A model generated the notes under the pieces. It was not told the DNA's origin. It worked only from the letters and a program-made list of their open reading frames with translations, and did not search any database. Shown here one piece after another: positions 38,396-47,490 of a stretch of DNA of 64,000 bases (the first letter of the stretch is position 1; each line of letters opens with the position of its first letter). The position numbers and the translations under genes were made by a program. This stretch comes from Phormidesmis priestleyi ULC007 (GTDB lineage: Bacteria > Cyanobacteriota > Cyanobacteriia > Leptolyngbyales > Leptolyngbyaceae): positions 128,099-192,098 of the forward strand of contig NZ_MPPI01000001.1 in NCBI RefSeq assembly GCF_001895925.1, in the 5' to 3' direction.

Positions 38396-39532
38396 ATGAA
38401 GATCCTTTTTATAGAAGACGATCAACCGACTAGTGAATTGATCTCCGCAACGCTCTCTGCTCATCGTTATGCTGTGGATACGATCGCAGATGGATCAGTC
38501 GGGCTAGAACTGGCAACCCAATGGAGTTACGACCTGATTCTCTTAGATGTTTTGATCCCCACGTTAAATGGAATTGAAGTTTGCCGTCGCCTCCGCGCTC
38601 AGGGCTGTCAAACTCCAATTTTGATGCTAACCACAAAAGACGCAGACGAAGATGTCATTGCCGGACTAGATGCGGGTGCCGATGACTATGTAGCCAAGTC
38701 TTGTGCCCCCTCTCAGCTACTAGCGCGAGTGCGAGCACTTTTGCGGCGTGGGGGAAATGCTGCATCGGCCCCCGTGTTGACCTGGGAACTACTTTGCCTT
38801 GATCCCGCTTTGGCTCAGGTTACTTACAATCACGAACCGATCGCCCTCCGACCCAAAGAATATAGCCTACTAGAACTATTTCTTCGCCCTCCTCAACGTA
38901 TCCTCAGCCGCAGTAACATTATTGATCACCTGTGGTCGATGGAGGAAACTCCGGTTGAAGGTTCTGTCACCAATTTGATTAAAGACTTGCGACAACGGTT
39001 GAAGTCTTCAGGCATGGTGACTGACATGATTGAGACAGTATATGGGTTGGGATATCGGTTAAAAGCAGCACCAATAGAGGATAGGAAGACACTGGGGCGC
39101 AAGGATAAAGAGACAGCAAGAGATCAGGGAGAAATTGCCTCGCACCCAGTTTTGGCAGTAGATTGGGATCACGGGCAGGCTAGAGAGCAGCGGGGCGTGA
39201 TGGCAATTCAGCAAATTGCCGAGCGATTTCACGTATCGCTAGAGCAGCGATTCACCGTGTTAGAAACAGCGGAGCGATCGTTGCAAGCAGGCAATTTTAG
39301 TTTGAAGCAACGCCAAGCCGCGCAAACAGAAGCGCACAAACTGGCAGGAGGGTTAGGAACGTTTGGCTATGTCAAAGCTTCGGAGGTCGCACAAGCCATT
39401 GAACGCTTGTTAGAAAACGAGTCGAGCCAGAAAACGCGATTAGCAGATCAGTTGTGTCAATTGCTGGAGGAGTTGAAGCACGAGTTAGCTAAACCGATAA
39501 TGAGTGACGTATCGGGCTGCAACTTGGTTTGA
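38396..39532 (+). CDS. OmpR-type response regulator with C-terminal Hpt domain
   Basis: 378 residues. The receiver domain (1-120) has IEDDQPT and the phosphoacceptor Asp in LLDVLIP; the conserved Lys lies in YVAKSCAPSQL, with an unusual Ser instead of Pro after it. A winged-helix DNA-binding domain follows (about 130-225, LRPKEYSLLELFL). After a linker, an Hpt domain (about 265-365) carries the phospho-His in EAHKLAGGLGTFG. The ATG at 38396 follows GGAGAGAG. The Hpt suggests a phosphorelay with the giant kinase that starts 55 bases downstream. Confidence 0.92.
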   Translation: MKILFIEDDQPTSELISATLSAHRYAVDTIADGSVGLELATQWSYDLILLDVLIPTLNGIEVCRRLRAQGCQTPILMLTTKDADEDVIAGLDAGADDYVAKSCAPSQLLARVRALLRRGGNAASAPVLTWELLCLDPALAQVTYNHEPIALRPKEYSLLELFLRPPQRILSRSNIIDHLWSMEETPVEGSVTNLIKDLRQRLKSSGMVTDMIETVYGLGYRLKAAPIEDRKTLGRKDKETARDQGEIASHPVLAVDWDHGQAREQRGVMAIQQIAERFHVSLEQRFTVLETAERSLQAGNFSLKQRQAAQTEAHKLAGGLGTFGYVKASEVAQAIERLLENESSQKTRLADQLCQLLEELKHELAKPIMSDVSGCNLV

Positions 39533-39587
39533 GATACCGATTCAGTCTGATATAAGTTGTTTATTCTCTTAGCGTTAAGCATTCTTC

Positions 39588-42500
39588 ATGCCGATCGCCC
39601 TGCCCCAAACCCTCCGCCGCTTGATAGCAAACGTCCCTCTGCATGAGGTACTAGTAGTTCCCTTTGTGTTGCAAACGGTGGCAGCGGTGGCACTAGTGGG
39701 TTACCTATCTTACCGGAGTGGACAAGAGTCTGTGGCTGATTTGGGGCAGCGATTAGTTGCAGAGACAAACGAGCGGGTGACACAAGAACTCAAGACCTAT
39801 CTGCAAACACCCCTATTGATTAATCGGTTGAATGTCGATGCCGTCAATCAGGGGCAGATTGATCCCCAAGATGTTCCAGCCCTGGAAGCTGCTTTGTTTA
39901 ATCGGTTGCAGCAATTTGATCAGGTATCGGCGGTTCTATTTGCTAATCCGCAAGGCACGTTTAGAGTGGTTGAACGATTGCCAGAGTTGCATTTGGTCGT
40001 TGCCGATCCCCCTCGTCCAGACAAAATGCTGGTTTACCGTCTAGACAACCAGGGCAAACGGGGGCAACTTGTCTACACTGAAAATGGTCTGGATATTCAT
40101 GATCGCCCCTGGTATAAACGAGCCGTCAAAACGGGTCAGCCTGGATGGGCACCGATTTCTCAGTATGGTTCTTTGGAAGCGCTAACCTTAAACACCTCCC
40201 AACCTGTTTATGATCCCATCACGAAGCGCCTGTTGGGAGTTTTCACAGTCCATACTCAGCTAGATTATTTGAGTAAGGTTCTCCAGCGCTTGGATATCAG
40301 CCGCTTTGGTCGAGTCATGATCACCGATCAAGGCGGTGCCCTGATCGCCACGTCTCTACAAGAGAAACTCTATAAAGTCGGGGCTGGAACAGGCGTTCAC
40401 AAACAGCTTAAGCAACTAACCCTTGATCAAAGTCGGGATGATTTGACGCGATCGCTAGGTGAATATTTGCGCGATCGCCCAGGCACGTTGAGATCTCTAG
40501 ATAAACCCCAATACCTAGAATTTAGTTACAAAGGTGAACTGCAAAACGTCAAAATCACGCCCTTTCAAGATCAGTACGGGCTGAATTTGCAAGTTGTGAC
40601 GGTAATTCCGAAGTCCCATTTCATGGCAGCCATTCAGGACAATACGTACATAACAGTTTTATTCTCTCTGCTGACTCTCGGCGCGGCGATCTCGCTGGGG
40701 CTGCTCACTGCCCACTATCTCACCGCCCGCTTTGCCCAATTAAATCGGGTTAGTCGAGAACTGGCAGCAGGCAATCTCAATCAACGCTTGCCCACCAATA
40801 CCCCAATCTACGAGTTAAACAGTCTGGCGCAGACATTTAACCAAATGGCAGACCAACTGCAACAGTCTTTCGATCGCATCAAAACAGCCCTGGCAGAATC
40901 AGAGGAAAAATTCACCATCATCTTTCACTCCAGCCCTGACCTAATTGCCCTTTCAACGTTGGCAGAAGAACGCTGTGTAGAAGCCAACGAAAGCTTTTTG
41001 GATGTGCTGGAATATTCGCGTGAGGAGTTGATCGGGCAGCGGTTTCTGGATCTCGGAATTTGGGGCGACCTGGACGATCGTGCCCATTTCCACGAAGTGT
41101 TGCAGCAGAACGGTTGTGTCCGTAATCTGGAAGTGCATAGCCAGACTCGATCGGGACAAATTAAAACGGTACTGTTATCTGCCGAACTGATTGAAATCAA
41201 CAGCGAAATCTATGTGCTGGGCATTGGCAGGGATATTAGCGATCGCAAACAAATTGAAGAACAACTGCATAAAACTGAACAATGGTTGCATCAATACAAT
41301 CAACTATCACCGGGTAACATCTACACACTTGTGCAAGAACCGACGGGACATACCTGGTTTGAATACATGAGTTCAGCAGTAGAGATCATTCATGAAGTAG
41401 ATGCAGAGCAAATTTTGCAAGATGCCAGCATATTATTGAATGCCATCCATCCTGATGATCAGGGCAGTTATCGGGATGCAGTGAGCGAGAGTATGCAAAC
41501 CCTCAATCTATTTAGTCACCAGTGGCGCATTATTCCTCCGTCTGGTCAGATTAAATGGCTACAAGGCAATTCTCAACCTGAGCGGCGACAGAACGGTGCG
41601 ACTGCTTGGCATGGAGTGGTCGTAGATATCACCGATCGCAAACAAGCAGAAGAGACGCTGAGACAGAGCGAAACCCTCAATCGCACCATTCTGAATGCCT
41701 TACCAGATTTAATCATTCGGATGCATCGAGATGGAACCTACTTAGACTTCAAGCCCACAAAGGCTTTTCCGATCGCCTTTCCAAATTTAAGAAGAGGGGA
41801 AAACATTCGCAATATTCTGCCACTCGAAGCGGCAGAACAGCGCCTGACCGCTGCGATCACAGCCTTGCAAACCGGAGAAATCCAGGTCTATGAGTTTCCA
41901 CTCTGGGTTGAAGGACAGTATCTCTGGCAAGAAGCCAGGATTGTGCCGCTTGACACCGACGAAGTGCTAGTCGTGATTCGAGATTTGACCCAACGCAACC
42001 AGATAGAAGCCGCTTTGCAACTGAGCGAAGCCCGCTATCGCAGCATCATCGAAGATCAAACAGAGCTGATCTGCCGATATCAGCCAGATGGCACAATCAC
42101 CTTTGTGAATGAAGCTTACTGTCGCTATTTTGGGCTAGACCCAGAAAAGGCGGTTGGGAGCCGTTATCAGCCTGTAATTTTTGCAGCAGACCAAGATCGG
42201 GTCGCTCAACTGATCAACTCTATGAGCTTAGAGAATCCTACAGTAACCATTGAAAATCGGGCTTTCTCTCATGGAGAAATTCGTTGGACTCAGTGGAACT
42301 GTCGAGCCATCTTCGATCAACAAGGGCGCTTCATTGAATACCATTCTGTTGGCTGGGATATCACCGAACGCAAACAAGCAGAAGCGGCTCTGCAAGCCAG
42401 TGAAAACCGCTTCCGGCAATTAGCAGAAACCGTGCAGGAGGGGTTTTTTGTTTTTGAAATAGCATCTTGTCACTACTCCTACGTGAATCCTGCCTATGAA

Positions 42501-44705
42501 GCCATTATTGGAACATCACCCCAATCTTCCGACCAAGGGATGTCTCATTGGCTGGACAATATTCACCCCGACGATCGCGATCGCATCCAAGAAAAGCTAC
42601 AGCGAGAAAATCAAGGCGAAAACTTTAATGAAGAGTATCGTTTCATCTGCCCGAATGATGAAATACGCTGGCTGCAATCGCAAGCATTCCCTCTGCGAGA
42701 CGAGTCTGGAGCCATTGTTCGAGTGGTGGGTACGGTAGAGGATATTAGCGATCGCAAACGGGCTGAGATTGCGCTGCAAGAAAGTCAAGCTCGTTTTCAG
42801 GAGATTGCTCAAACTGTCAACCAGGTAGTCTATGTGATATCTGTCACGACAGGACAGTATCTCTACATCAGTCCGTCTTACGAAAAACTATGGGGCTACT
42901 CCTGCGAGAGCCTTTATCAAAATCCAAGCTCCTGGCTCGATCGGATTCATCCTGAAGATTTAGAGTATGTTTTGTGGGGGTTCAATCAGTTACTCTCTGG
43001 CAACCAGGCGCGCCTCCAATACCGCATCGCTTGCTCAGATGGCGAAGTTCGGTGGATTGAGTCAGAATCTTTGGTTGTGCACGACGAGAACGGAAACCCT
43101 TTACGAGTTGTGGGGTTGGCAGAAGATATTACCGATCGCAAACAAGCCGAAGCCGAAATTCAGCAGCTTAACCAGCAACTGACCCGCCGGGTTAGCGAGC
43201 TACAAACCCTGTTTGAGGTGCTGCCCATTGGCGTAGCAATCGGGGAAGACCCAGAGTGCCGAGTCGCTCACGTCAATCCCTGCTTATCTGAACTGCTGAA
43301 AGTTCCTCTTGGCGAGAATGCTTCCCCCAGTGCATCGGCTGACGATCGTCCCGCTTATCGAGTCTATAGAGAGGGTCAAGAACTGTCTGCCGAAAACCTA
43401 CCGATGCAGTATGCGGCAGCCCATAACGTTGAAGTGAGGGATGAAGTAGTTGACATTGTGCGTCTAGACGGAACCGTGGTTCAGTTGCTCTCTTATGCCT
43501 CTCCATTGCTCGATGAGCAGGGCAAAGTCAGAGGCGTGATTGGGGGGTTTGTAGACATTACCGAGCGCAAACAGACTGAAGCAGCGCTACGCGCCAGTGA
43601 AGAACTATTCCGTAATGCGTTTGACGATGCCCCGATCGGGGTTTCTCTGGTTTCATCGACAGGGCAGTTTCGGAAAGTGAATGCTTGCTATTGTGACATA
43701 GTTGGATATCCCGAAGCAGAGCTATTAGAACTGAATTTTCAGGATATTACGCATCCAGCAGATCTAGAGACAGATCTGGAGGGGTTTCGGCAAATGCTGT
43801 CAGGTGAGACCCCTTCTTTTCAAATAGAAAAACGATATATCACCAAACGAGGAACAATCGTGCCAGTGCTCGTCAATGCAGCACCCGTTCGAGATCACAA
43901 TGGACAACTGCTCTACGTCGTGGCACACATTCAAGACATTCGCGATCGGCTGAAAATTGAACGCATGAAAAACGAGTTTGTTTCGATTATTAGCCACGAA
44001 CTTCGCACGCCATTAACCTCGATTCGAGGTGCTCTCGGCATTTTGGGCACAGGTGTTTTCGACGATCGACCCGAAAAAGCCAAACACATGCTGCAAGTTG
44101 CGATTAATAACAGCGAGCGCCTCGTGCGTCTGGTCGATGATATTCTCAGTTTAGAACGGTTAGAGTCGGGCAAAGTTCAGCTTGCGATGGAGGGCTGCCA
44201 GTTGACTGACCTGATGCAACAGGCAGTCGATAGCATTCAATCGATCGCCGATCAGTCAGCCATTACCCTTTCGCTCACTTCCCTCTCGATCATCGTTCGG
44301 GTCGCCCCCGATGCCATTCTTCAAACCCTGATCAACCTGTTGAGCAATGCTATCAAGTTTTCATCTCCAGGCGATACAGTTTGGCTAAAGGCTGAAATGG
44401 AGAATGGAGAACGGAGGATGGGGAATGGGAAAACGATTTCTATCCCGACTCCCTACCTCCTTTTCTCGATCGCTGACCAAGGTCGTGGCATTCCGCCAGA
44501 CAAACTCGAAATGATTTTTGAAGAGTTCCAGCAGGTAGATATGTCCGATTCTCGCGAAAAAGGGGGAACCGGATTGGGATTGGCGATTTGCAAAAAAATT
44601 GTGCAACAACACGGCGGACAAATTTGGGCAGAGAGCAGTTTGGGTAAAGAAAGCATCTTTTACTTCACGTTGCCTTTGACTGGGAACAATGAACACCCTA
44701 TATGA
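39588..44705 (+). CDS. giant multi-PAS sensor histidine kinase
   Basis: 1705 residues. An N-terminal helix (about 20-40), a dCache-like extracellular sensor (about 45-345), a second helix near 352-376 and a HAMP domain (about 378-432) are followed by eight PAS/PAC modules, recognisable by closing motifs such as ISDRKQ, ITDRKQAEE, ITERKQAEA and IRDRLKIER. The kinase core has [10 protein letters not shown] with the phospho-His near residue 1470 and a HATPase with DQGRGIP and GTGLGLAI. A low-complexity stretch of about 20 residues (about 1603-1622) interrupts the HATPase. It probably passes phosphate to the regulator just upstream or to the small receivers downstream. Confidence 0.93.
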   Translation: MPIALPQTLRRLIANVPLHEVLVVPFVLQTVAAVALVGYLSYRSGQESVADLGQRLVAETNERVTQELKTYLQTPLLINRLNVDAVNQGQIDPQDVPALEAALFNRLQQFDQVSAVLFANPQGTFRVVERLPELHLVVADPPRPDKMLVYRLDNQGKRGQLVYTENGLDIHDRPWYKRAVKTGQPGWAPISQYGSLEALTLNTSQPVYDPITKRLLGVFTVHTQLDYLSKVLQRLDISRFGRVMITDQGGALIATSLQEKLYKVGAGTGVHKQLKQLTLDQSRDDLTRSLGEYLRDRPGTLRSLDKPQYLEFSYKGELQNVKITPFQDQYGLNLQVVTVIPKSHFMAAIQDNTYITVLFSLLTLGAAISLGLLTAHYLTARFAQLNRVSRELAAGNLNQRLPTNTPIYELNSLAQTFNQMADQLQQSFDRIKTALAESEEKFTIIFHSSPDLIALSTLAEERCVEANESFLDVLEYSREELIGQRFLDLGIWGDLDDRAHFHEVLQQNGCVRNLEVHSQTRSGQIKTVLLSAELIEINSEIYVLGIGRDISDRKQIEEQLHKTEQWLHQYNQLSPGNIYTLVQEPTGHTWFEYMSSAVEIIHEVDAEQILQDASILLNAIHPDDQGSYRDAVSESMQTLNLFSHQWRIIPPSGQIKWLQGNSQPERRQNGATAWHGVVVDITDRKQAEETLRQSETLNRTILNALPDLIIRMHRDGTYLDFKPTKAFPIAFPNLRRGENIRNILPLEAAEQRLTAAITALQTGEIQVYEFPLWVEGQYLWQEARIVPLDTDEVLVVIRDLTQRNQIEAALQLSEARYRSIIEDQTELICRYQPDGTITFVNEAYCRYFGLDPEKAVGSRYQPVIFAADQDRVAQLINSMSLENPTVTIENRAFSHGEIRWTQWNCRAIFDQQGRFIEYHSVGWDITERKQAEAALQASENRFRQLAETVQEGFFVFEIASCHYSYVNPAYEAIIGTSPQSSDQGMSHWLDNIHPDDRDRIQEKLQRENQGENFNEEYRFICPNDEIRWLQSQAFPLRDESGAIVRVVGTVEDISDRKRAEIALQESQARFQEIAQTVNQVVYVISVTTGQYLYISPSYEKLWGYSCESLYQNPSSWLDRIHPEDLEYVLWGFNQLLSGNQARLQYRIACSDGEVRWIESESLVVHDENGNPLRVVGLAEDITDRKQAEAEIQQLNQQLTRRVSELQTLFEVLPIGVAIGEDPECRVAHVNPCLSELLKVPLGENASPSASADDRPAYRVYREGQELSAENLPMQYAAAHNVEVRDEVVDIVRLDGTVVQLLSYASPLLDEQGKVRGVIGGFVDITERKQTEAALRASEELFRNAFDDAPIGVSLVSSTGQFRKVNACYCDIVGYPEAELLELNFQDITHPADLETDLEGFRQMLSGETPSFQIEKRYITKRGTIVPVLVNAAPVRDHNGQLLYVVAHIQDIRDRLKIERMKNEFVSIISHELRTPLTSIRGALGILGTGVFDDRPEKAKHMLQVAINNSERLVRLVDDILSLERLESGKVQLAMEGCQLTDLMQQAVDSIQSIADQSAITLSLTSLSIIVRVAPDAILQTLINLLSNAIKFSSPGDTVWLKAEMENGERRMGNGKTISIPTPYLLFSIADQGRGIPPDKLEMIFEEFQQVDMSDSREKGGTGLGLAICKKIVQQHGGQIWAESSLGKESIFYFTLPLTGNNEHPI
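44394..44430 (+). repeat. purine-rich short tandem repeat inside the kinase gene
   Basis: Degenerate units of GAAATGGAGAATGGAGAACG and GGATGGGGAATGGG are read in frame as EMENGERRMGNG. They lie between two strands of the HATPase domain and add no stop. Similar GGAGAATGGG-type repeats are usually intergenic in cyanobacteria. Confidence 0.65.
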
Positions 44706-44710
44706 ATCTG

Positions 44711-44982
44711 AACAGCCCTCGCCAACCCTTCACCCCAAGGAGAAAGGAGCCAGAACTCTCTTGTTCCCTCTCCTTGGGGCTACTGTGTGTACACAAATTG
44801 TTTAAGCTCGGATTGGCTGGGGATTTGCCCCCTAAATCCCCATTCTGGGAGACTTTGACCCCAGACTCTCAGTTTCAAAGTCCCCCAATTTTAGGGGATT
44901 TAGGGGGCAGAAGCCGCTCACAACGAAGCGAAAGGACTTATGTATACACGGTAGTTGGGGAGAGGGCTAGGGTGAGGGAAGA
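44711..44982 (+). repeat. palindromic repeat family R3 copy 3, split by MITE B1
   Basis: The left arm CTCGCCAACCCTTCACCCCA with AGGAGAAAGG and the right arm GGGGAGAGGGCTAGGGTGAG are the two halves of the R3 repeat. They are separated by the MITE at 44780-44954. Confidence 0.75.
44780..44954 (+). mobile_element. MITE-like element, subfamily B copy 1
   Basis: The left end CTACTGTGTGTACACAAA and right end TGTATACACGGTAG are imperfect inverted repeats. The core has GCCCCCTAAATCCCC, CTGGGAGACTTTGACCCC and GGGGATTTAGGGGGCAGAAG. TTGGGG flanks both sides (44774-44779 and 44955-44960), a possible target duplication. It sits just before a receiver gene whose transcript may cross it. Confidence 0.8.
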
Positions 44983-44999
44983 TTCGTGCAGGAGATCTA

Positions 45000-45383
45000 A
45001 TGAACGTGACTAAGCGGATTCTAATTGTGGATGATGAAGAAGATATTCGCGAGGTCGTGCGGGTATCGCTAGAAGAATTTGCAGGCTGGCTGACGGTCAC
45101 GGCTACATCCGGTGTTGAAGGCTTGCAGATTGCCCAGACTCAAACCCTAGATGCCATTCTGTTAGATATCTCAATGCCAGATATGGATGGTTTTCAGATG
45201 TGCGAAGAACTTCAGGCAGATCCTAAAACTCAGAAGATTCCAGTGATTGTGTTAACGGCTAAAGTGTTGCCCAACGATCGCCGCCGATTAACAGATTTAG
45301 ACGTTGCAGGGGTGATCACAAAGCCCTTCGACCCGATGACCATTTGGAGAAAAGTCGCCGGAATCCTGGGATGGAGAGTATAA
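45000..45383 (+). CDS. single-domain response regulator (CheY-like)
   Basis: 127 residues forming a complete receiver domain. It has the acidic pair in IVDDEED, the phosphoacceptor Asp in LLDISMPDMDG, Thr in VLTAKVL and Lys in ITKPFDP. There is no output domain. Together with the giant kinase upstream it may be a mobile phosphate carrier or a decoy. The ATG lies just after AGGAGATCTA, a fair ribosome site. Confidence 0.92.
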   Translation: MNVTKRILIVDDEEDIREVVRVSLEEFAGWLTVTATSGVEGLQIAQTQTLDAILLDISMPDMDGFQMCEELQADPKTQKIPVIVLTAKVLPNDRRRLTDLDVAGVITKPFDPMTIWRKVAGILGWRV

Positions 45384-45444
45384 AAACATTCTTTCATATC
45401 AGCTTCATATTTTTTTGGTCTAATCTAAAAGACAAATCAACCCA

Positions 45445-45684
45445 GTGACTTACAAAGTTACTTCCGTCATGTTCAGCGATGACTTATCCAAAGTTAGCCG
45501 TGTTGAAGTTGCGACCCATGTTTTAAGTGAAGCTTTACAAAAGCTGCACGAGCATGATTATGCATCTGCACAGGTTATGGTCGCGATCGCCAGACAAGCT
45601 TTGGAGGATCTGCAATTGGATCTCGATCGTCATTTTCAGATTGAAGGAATGCTCCAAAAGCTTCTCAAACAATCATTCCAGTGA
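45445..45684 (+). CDS. small helical protein, function unknown
   Basis: A 79-residue protein with GTG start (MTYKVTSVMFSDDLSKV...). The main part is helical (HVLSEALQKLHEHDYASAQVMVAIARQALEDL across residues 26-58; no membrane part). It overlaps the possible upstream start of the next receiver gene, which hints at coupling. It might be a partner of the two receivers. The family is not recognised. Confidence 0.6.
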   Translation: MTYKVTSVMFSDDLSKVSRVEVATHVLSEALQKLHEHDYASAQVMVAIARQALEDLQLDLDRHFQIEGMLQKLLKQSFQ

Positions 45685-45713
45685 AGGCTGTCCTCACTAA
45701 TGGCAGGTTATTC

Positions 45714-46103
45714 ATGTCTACTAAATCAATTCTATTGATTGAGCATGAAGCCAGCATCCGAGAAGTTTTACACACTTCTTTGAGCGAGTTTGGGGGCTGG
45801 AGGGTTACTCTATCGGACTCGATTCAAGAGGGCGTTAATTTGTGTATGATTACCTACCCTGATGCCATTTTGCTGGACGCTTCTACTTCAGAAACAGATG
45901 CCCTCATATTTATTGAGCAACTGAAGCGACACTCAATGACTCGATCTATTCCAATTTTGCTGATTACTGCTAGAGCCAGTTGGTTTACCTCAAACCAGCT
46001 TCAGCAAATGGGATTTGCCGGAGCAATCACAAAACCGTTCAATCCTTCTACTTTACCCGCTCAAGTTTCTCGCTTGCTTGGTTGGAGTAATGGAGATCTA
46101 TAG
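45714..46103 (+). CDS. degenerate single-domain receiver
   Basis: 129 residues with the receiver fold pattern. The usual acidic pair is replaced by Glu-His (LIEHEAS). The Asp in LLDAST is kept at the phosphorylation position, although the usual Met-Pro that follows is lost, and Lys is present in ITKPFNP. With a broken metal site it probably is not phosphorylated normally. I start at the ATG at 45714 behind GCAGG; a GTG at 45681 is possible. It is clearly related to the receiver at 45000, so a duplication followed by decay or change of role is likely. Confidence 0.8.
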   Translation: MSTKSILLIEHEASIREVLHTSLSEFGGWRVTLSDSIQEGVNLCMITYPDAILLDASTSETDALIFIEQLKRHSMTRSIPILLITARASWFTSNQLQQMGFAGAITKPFNPSTLPAQVSRLLGWSNGDL

Positions 46104-46185
46104 CAAGCCTATCTGACATCTAGATAGCTGTTTGATATAGGCAAACCAACTCATTAACATTTGACGACTAAACTAGGAGAAAACC

Positions 46186-46680
46186 ATGTCAACATTAACC
46201 GTCTGGAAATTCAATACTGCTACTGGTGCAGAGAATGCGCTGACGAAGTTAGGAGACTTACAAAAACAGCAGATCGTGCAAGTTTTAGATGCCGCGATCG
46301 TCTCTTGGCCCCAGGGGCGGAAAAGCCCTAAAACCAACCAGGCCTTCAATACGGTTGGAGCGGGTGCGCTGGGCGGTGCATTCTGGGGAATGTTGTTTGG
46401 TCTCCTGTTTTTTGCTCCTTTATTAGGGGTGATAGTGGGTGCCACAGCAGGCGCGATTTCAGGTAAGTTTACTGACTATGGCATCAGTGACAATTTCATT
46501 CAAGATGTGCAAAGCAAAGTCACGGAAGGCACTTCTGCCCTGTTTTTGTTGACGGGCCAGGTGACTGTTGACAAGGTTAGTGCCGCTTTTGCACCCGAAG
46601 AAAAAGGTGAATTGATTCAATCCAACCTATCGACCGAGCAAGAAACCAAACTGCGCGAAGACTTTGGTTCAGAAGTGTAG
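46186..46680 (+). CDS. DUF1269 family membrane protein
   Basis: 164 residues. A soluble N-terminal ferredoxin-like part (STLTVWKFNTATGAENAL...) is followed by a glycine-rich membrane hairpin near 68-95 (GGAFWGMLFGLLFFAPLLGVIVGATAG) and a second soluble half ending LREDF. This matches DUF1269 proteins, which are widespread and of unknown role. The ATG follows AGGAGAAAACC. A MITE follows directly. In the arginine island nearby a DUF6325 protein is a possible distant relative. Confidence 0.85.
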   Translation: MSTLTVWKFNTATGAENALTKLGDLQKQQIVQVLDAAIVSWPQGRKSPKTNQAFNTVGAGALGGAFWGMLFGLLFFAPLLGVIVGATAGAISGKFTDYGISDNFIQDVQSKVTEGTSALFLLTGQVTVDKVSAAFAPEEKGELIQSNLSTEQETKLREDFGSEV

Positions 46681-46691
46681 TTGATTGTTCC

Positions 46692-46872
46692 TTAACGTCA
46701 GTTTGATAGAAGTGGTTCGCTTCGATTGTGAAGTCGGAGAGCTGCCTAAATCCCCCAATTTTGGGAGACTTCAAGCCAAAATCTCCGGTTCAAAGTCCCC
46801 CATTCTGGGGGATTTAGGGGGCAGAAGCCGCTGACAACGAAGCGAGAAAACTCGTCGAACTGACGTTTACTT
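46692..46872 (+). mobile_element. MITE-like element, subfamily A copy 3 (most complete)
   Basis: The left end TTAACGTCAGTTTGATAGAA and right end TCGTCGAACTGACGTTTACT are imperfect inverted repeats about 35 bases long including the GCTTCG part. The core matches the other copies (CTAAATCCCCCAATTTTGGG, CCCCCATTCTGGGGG, GATTTAGGGGGCAGAAGCCG). It fills the gap between the DUF1269 gene and the secreted protein gene. Confidence 0.85.
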
Positions 46873-46942
46873 AGATCTGCTTCCTAAACAAAAACTTAGG
46901 AGGCACTGATTTTCTGTTTTGTAATTTCGAGGAGTCACAACC

Positions 46943-47395
46943 ATGAAAAAGCTTTTAACCCTTGCGACCGGACTTTCTGTAGCGACAGCAGCCGTGATGT
47001 TGCAACCCACGCAGGCACAAGCACTACCCGCTGCGCCCGCAACCTGCGTTTACCTCAGAGAAATTTCTACCGGACAACGCGCAGTTCGGCAGATCATTGC
47101 TCTCAACAACTCTAATGCCAACACTGATTTTGCGGTGCCTACAGGGAGGAGTTTTAGCAGTTATGTTGCCAAACTCATCCCTGAAAATAATTCGCGCTAT
47201 ACGGCAGAAGTGAATCTTAAGTATAACGACGGCTCATCGTCACGAGCGGTGTCGCGCACGATCGAGGCAAGGCGCTTTTACCTCTACAACCAGCCCTTTC
47301 GACCCCCGACAAATCGGCAGCCTTTCCAGATCAACACCCGAATCACAGGCAGTCGCAATACTGCCTATCAAGTTTTTGTTTTAGCGTGCCCGTAA
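46943..47395 (+). CDS. small secreted protein, novel two-cysteine family (paralog 1)
   Basis: 150 residues with a clear signal peptide (about 1-28, KKLLTLATGLSVATAAVML, cleavage near AQA-LPA). The mature part has one Cys near the start (TCVYLREI) and one near the end (LACP), and beta-type segments TDFAVPTGRSFSSYVAKL, LKYNDG and RQPFQINTRI. The protein at 57271-57741 shares these positions (TDFVVPGGVRFTRYIATI, FKYGD, RQPFQVNMNI, SGC). I do not recognise the family. A disulfide between the two Cys is likely. The ATG follows CGAGGAGTC. Confidence 0.75.
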   Translation: MKKLLTLATGLSVATAAVMLQPTQAQALPAAPATCVYLREISTGQRAVRQIIALNNSNANTDFAVPTGRSFSSYVAKLIPENNSRYTAEVNLKYNDGSSSRAVSRTIEARRFYLYNQPFRPPTNRQPFQINTRITGSRNTAYQVFVLACP

Positions 47396-47490
47396 GCGCC
47401 ATTGCTACTGTTTTACCTTCATCTCATCCGTGAAAGCCGAGTGATTCAAAGGTTGACAGTATGGCATCTAGCAGTACATAGGAGCATTGT

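Noticed and set aside
44702-45013. 103-codon frame starting at the kinase stop
   Set aside because: Its translation is made of R3 and MITE B1 repeat sequence, which is non-coding in all other copies.
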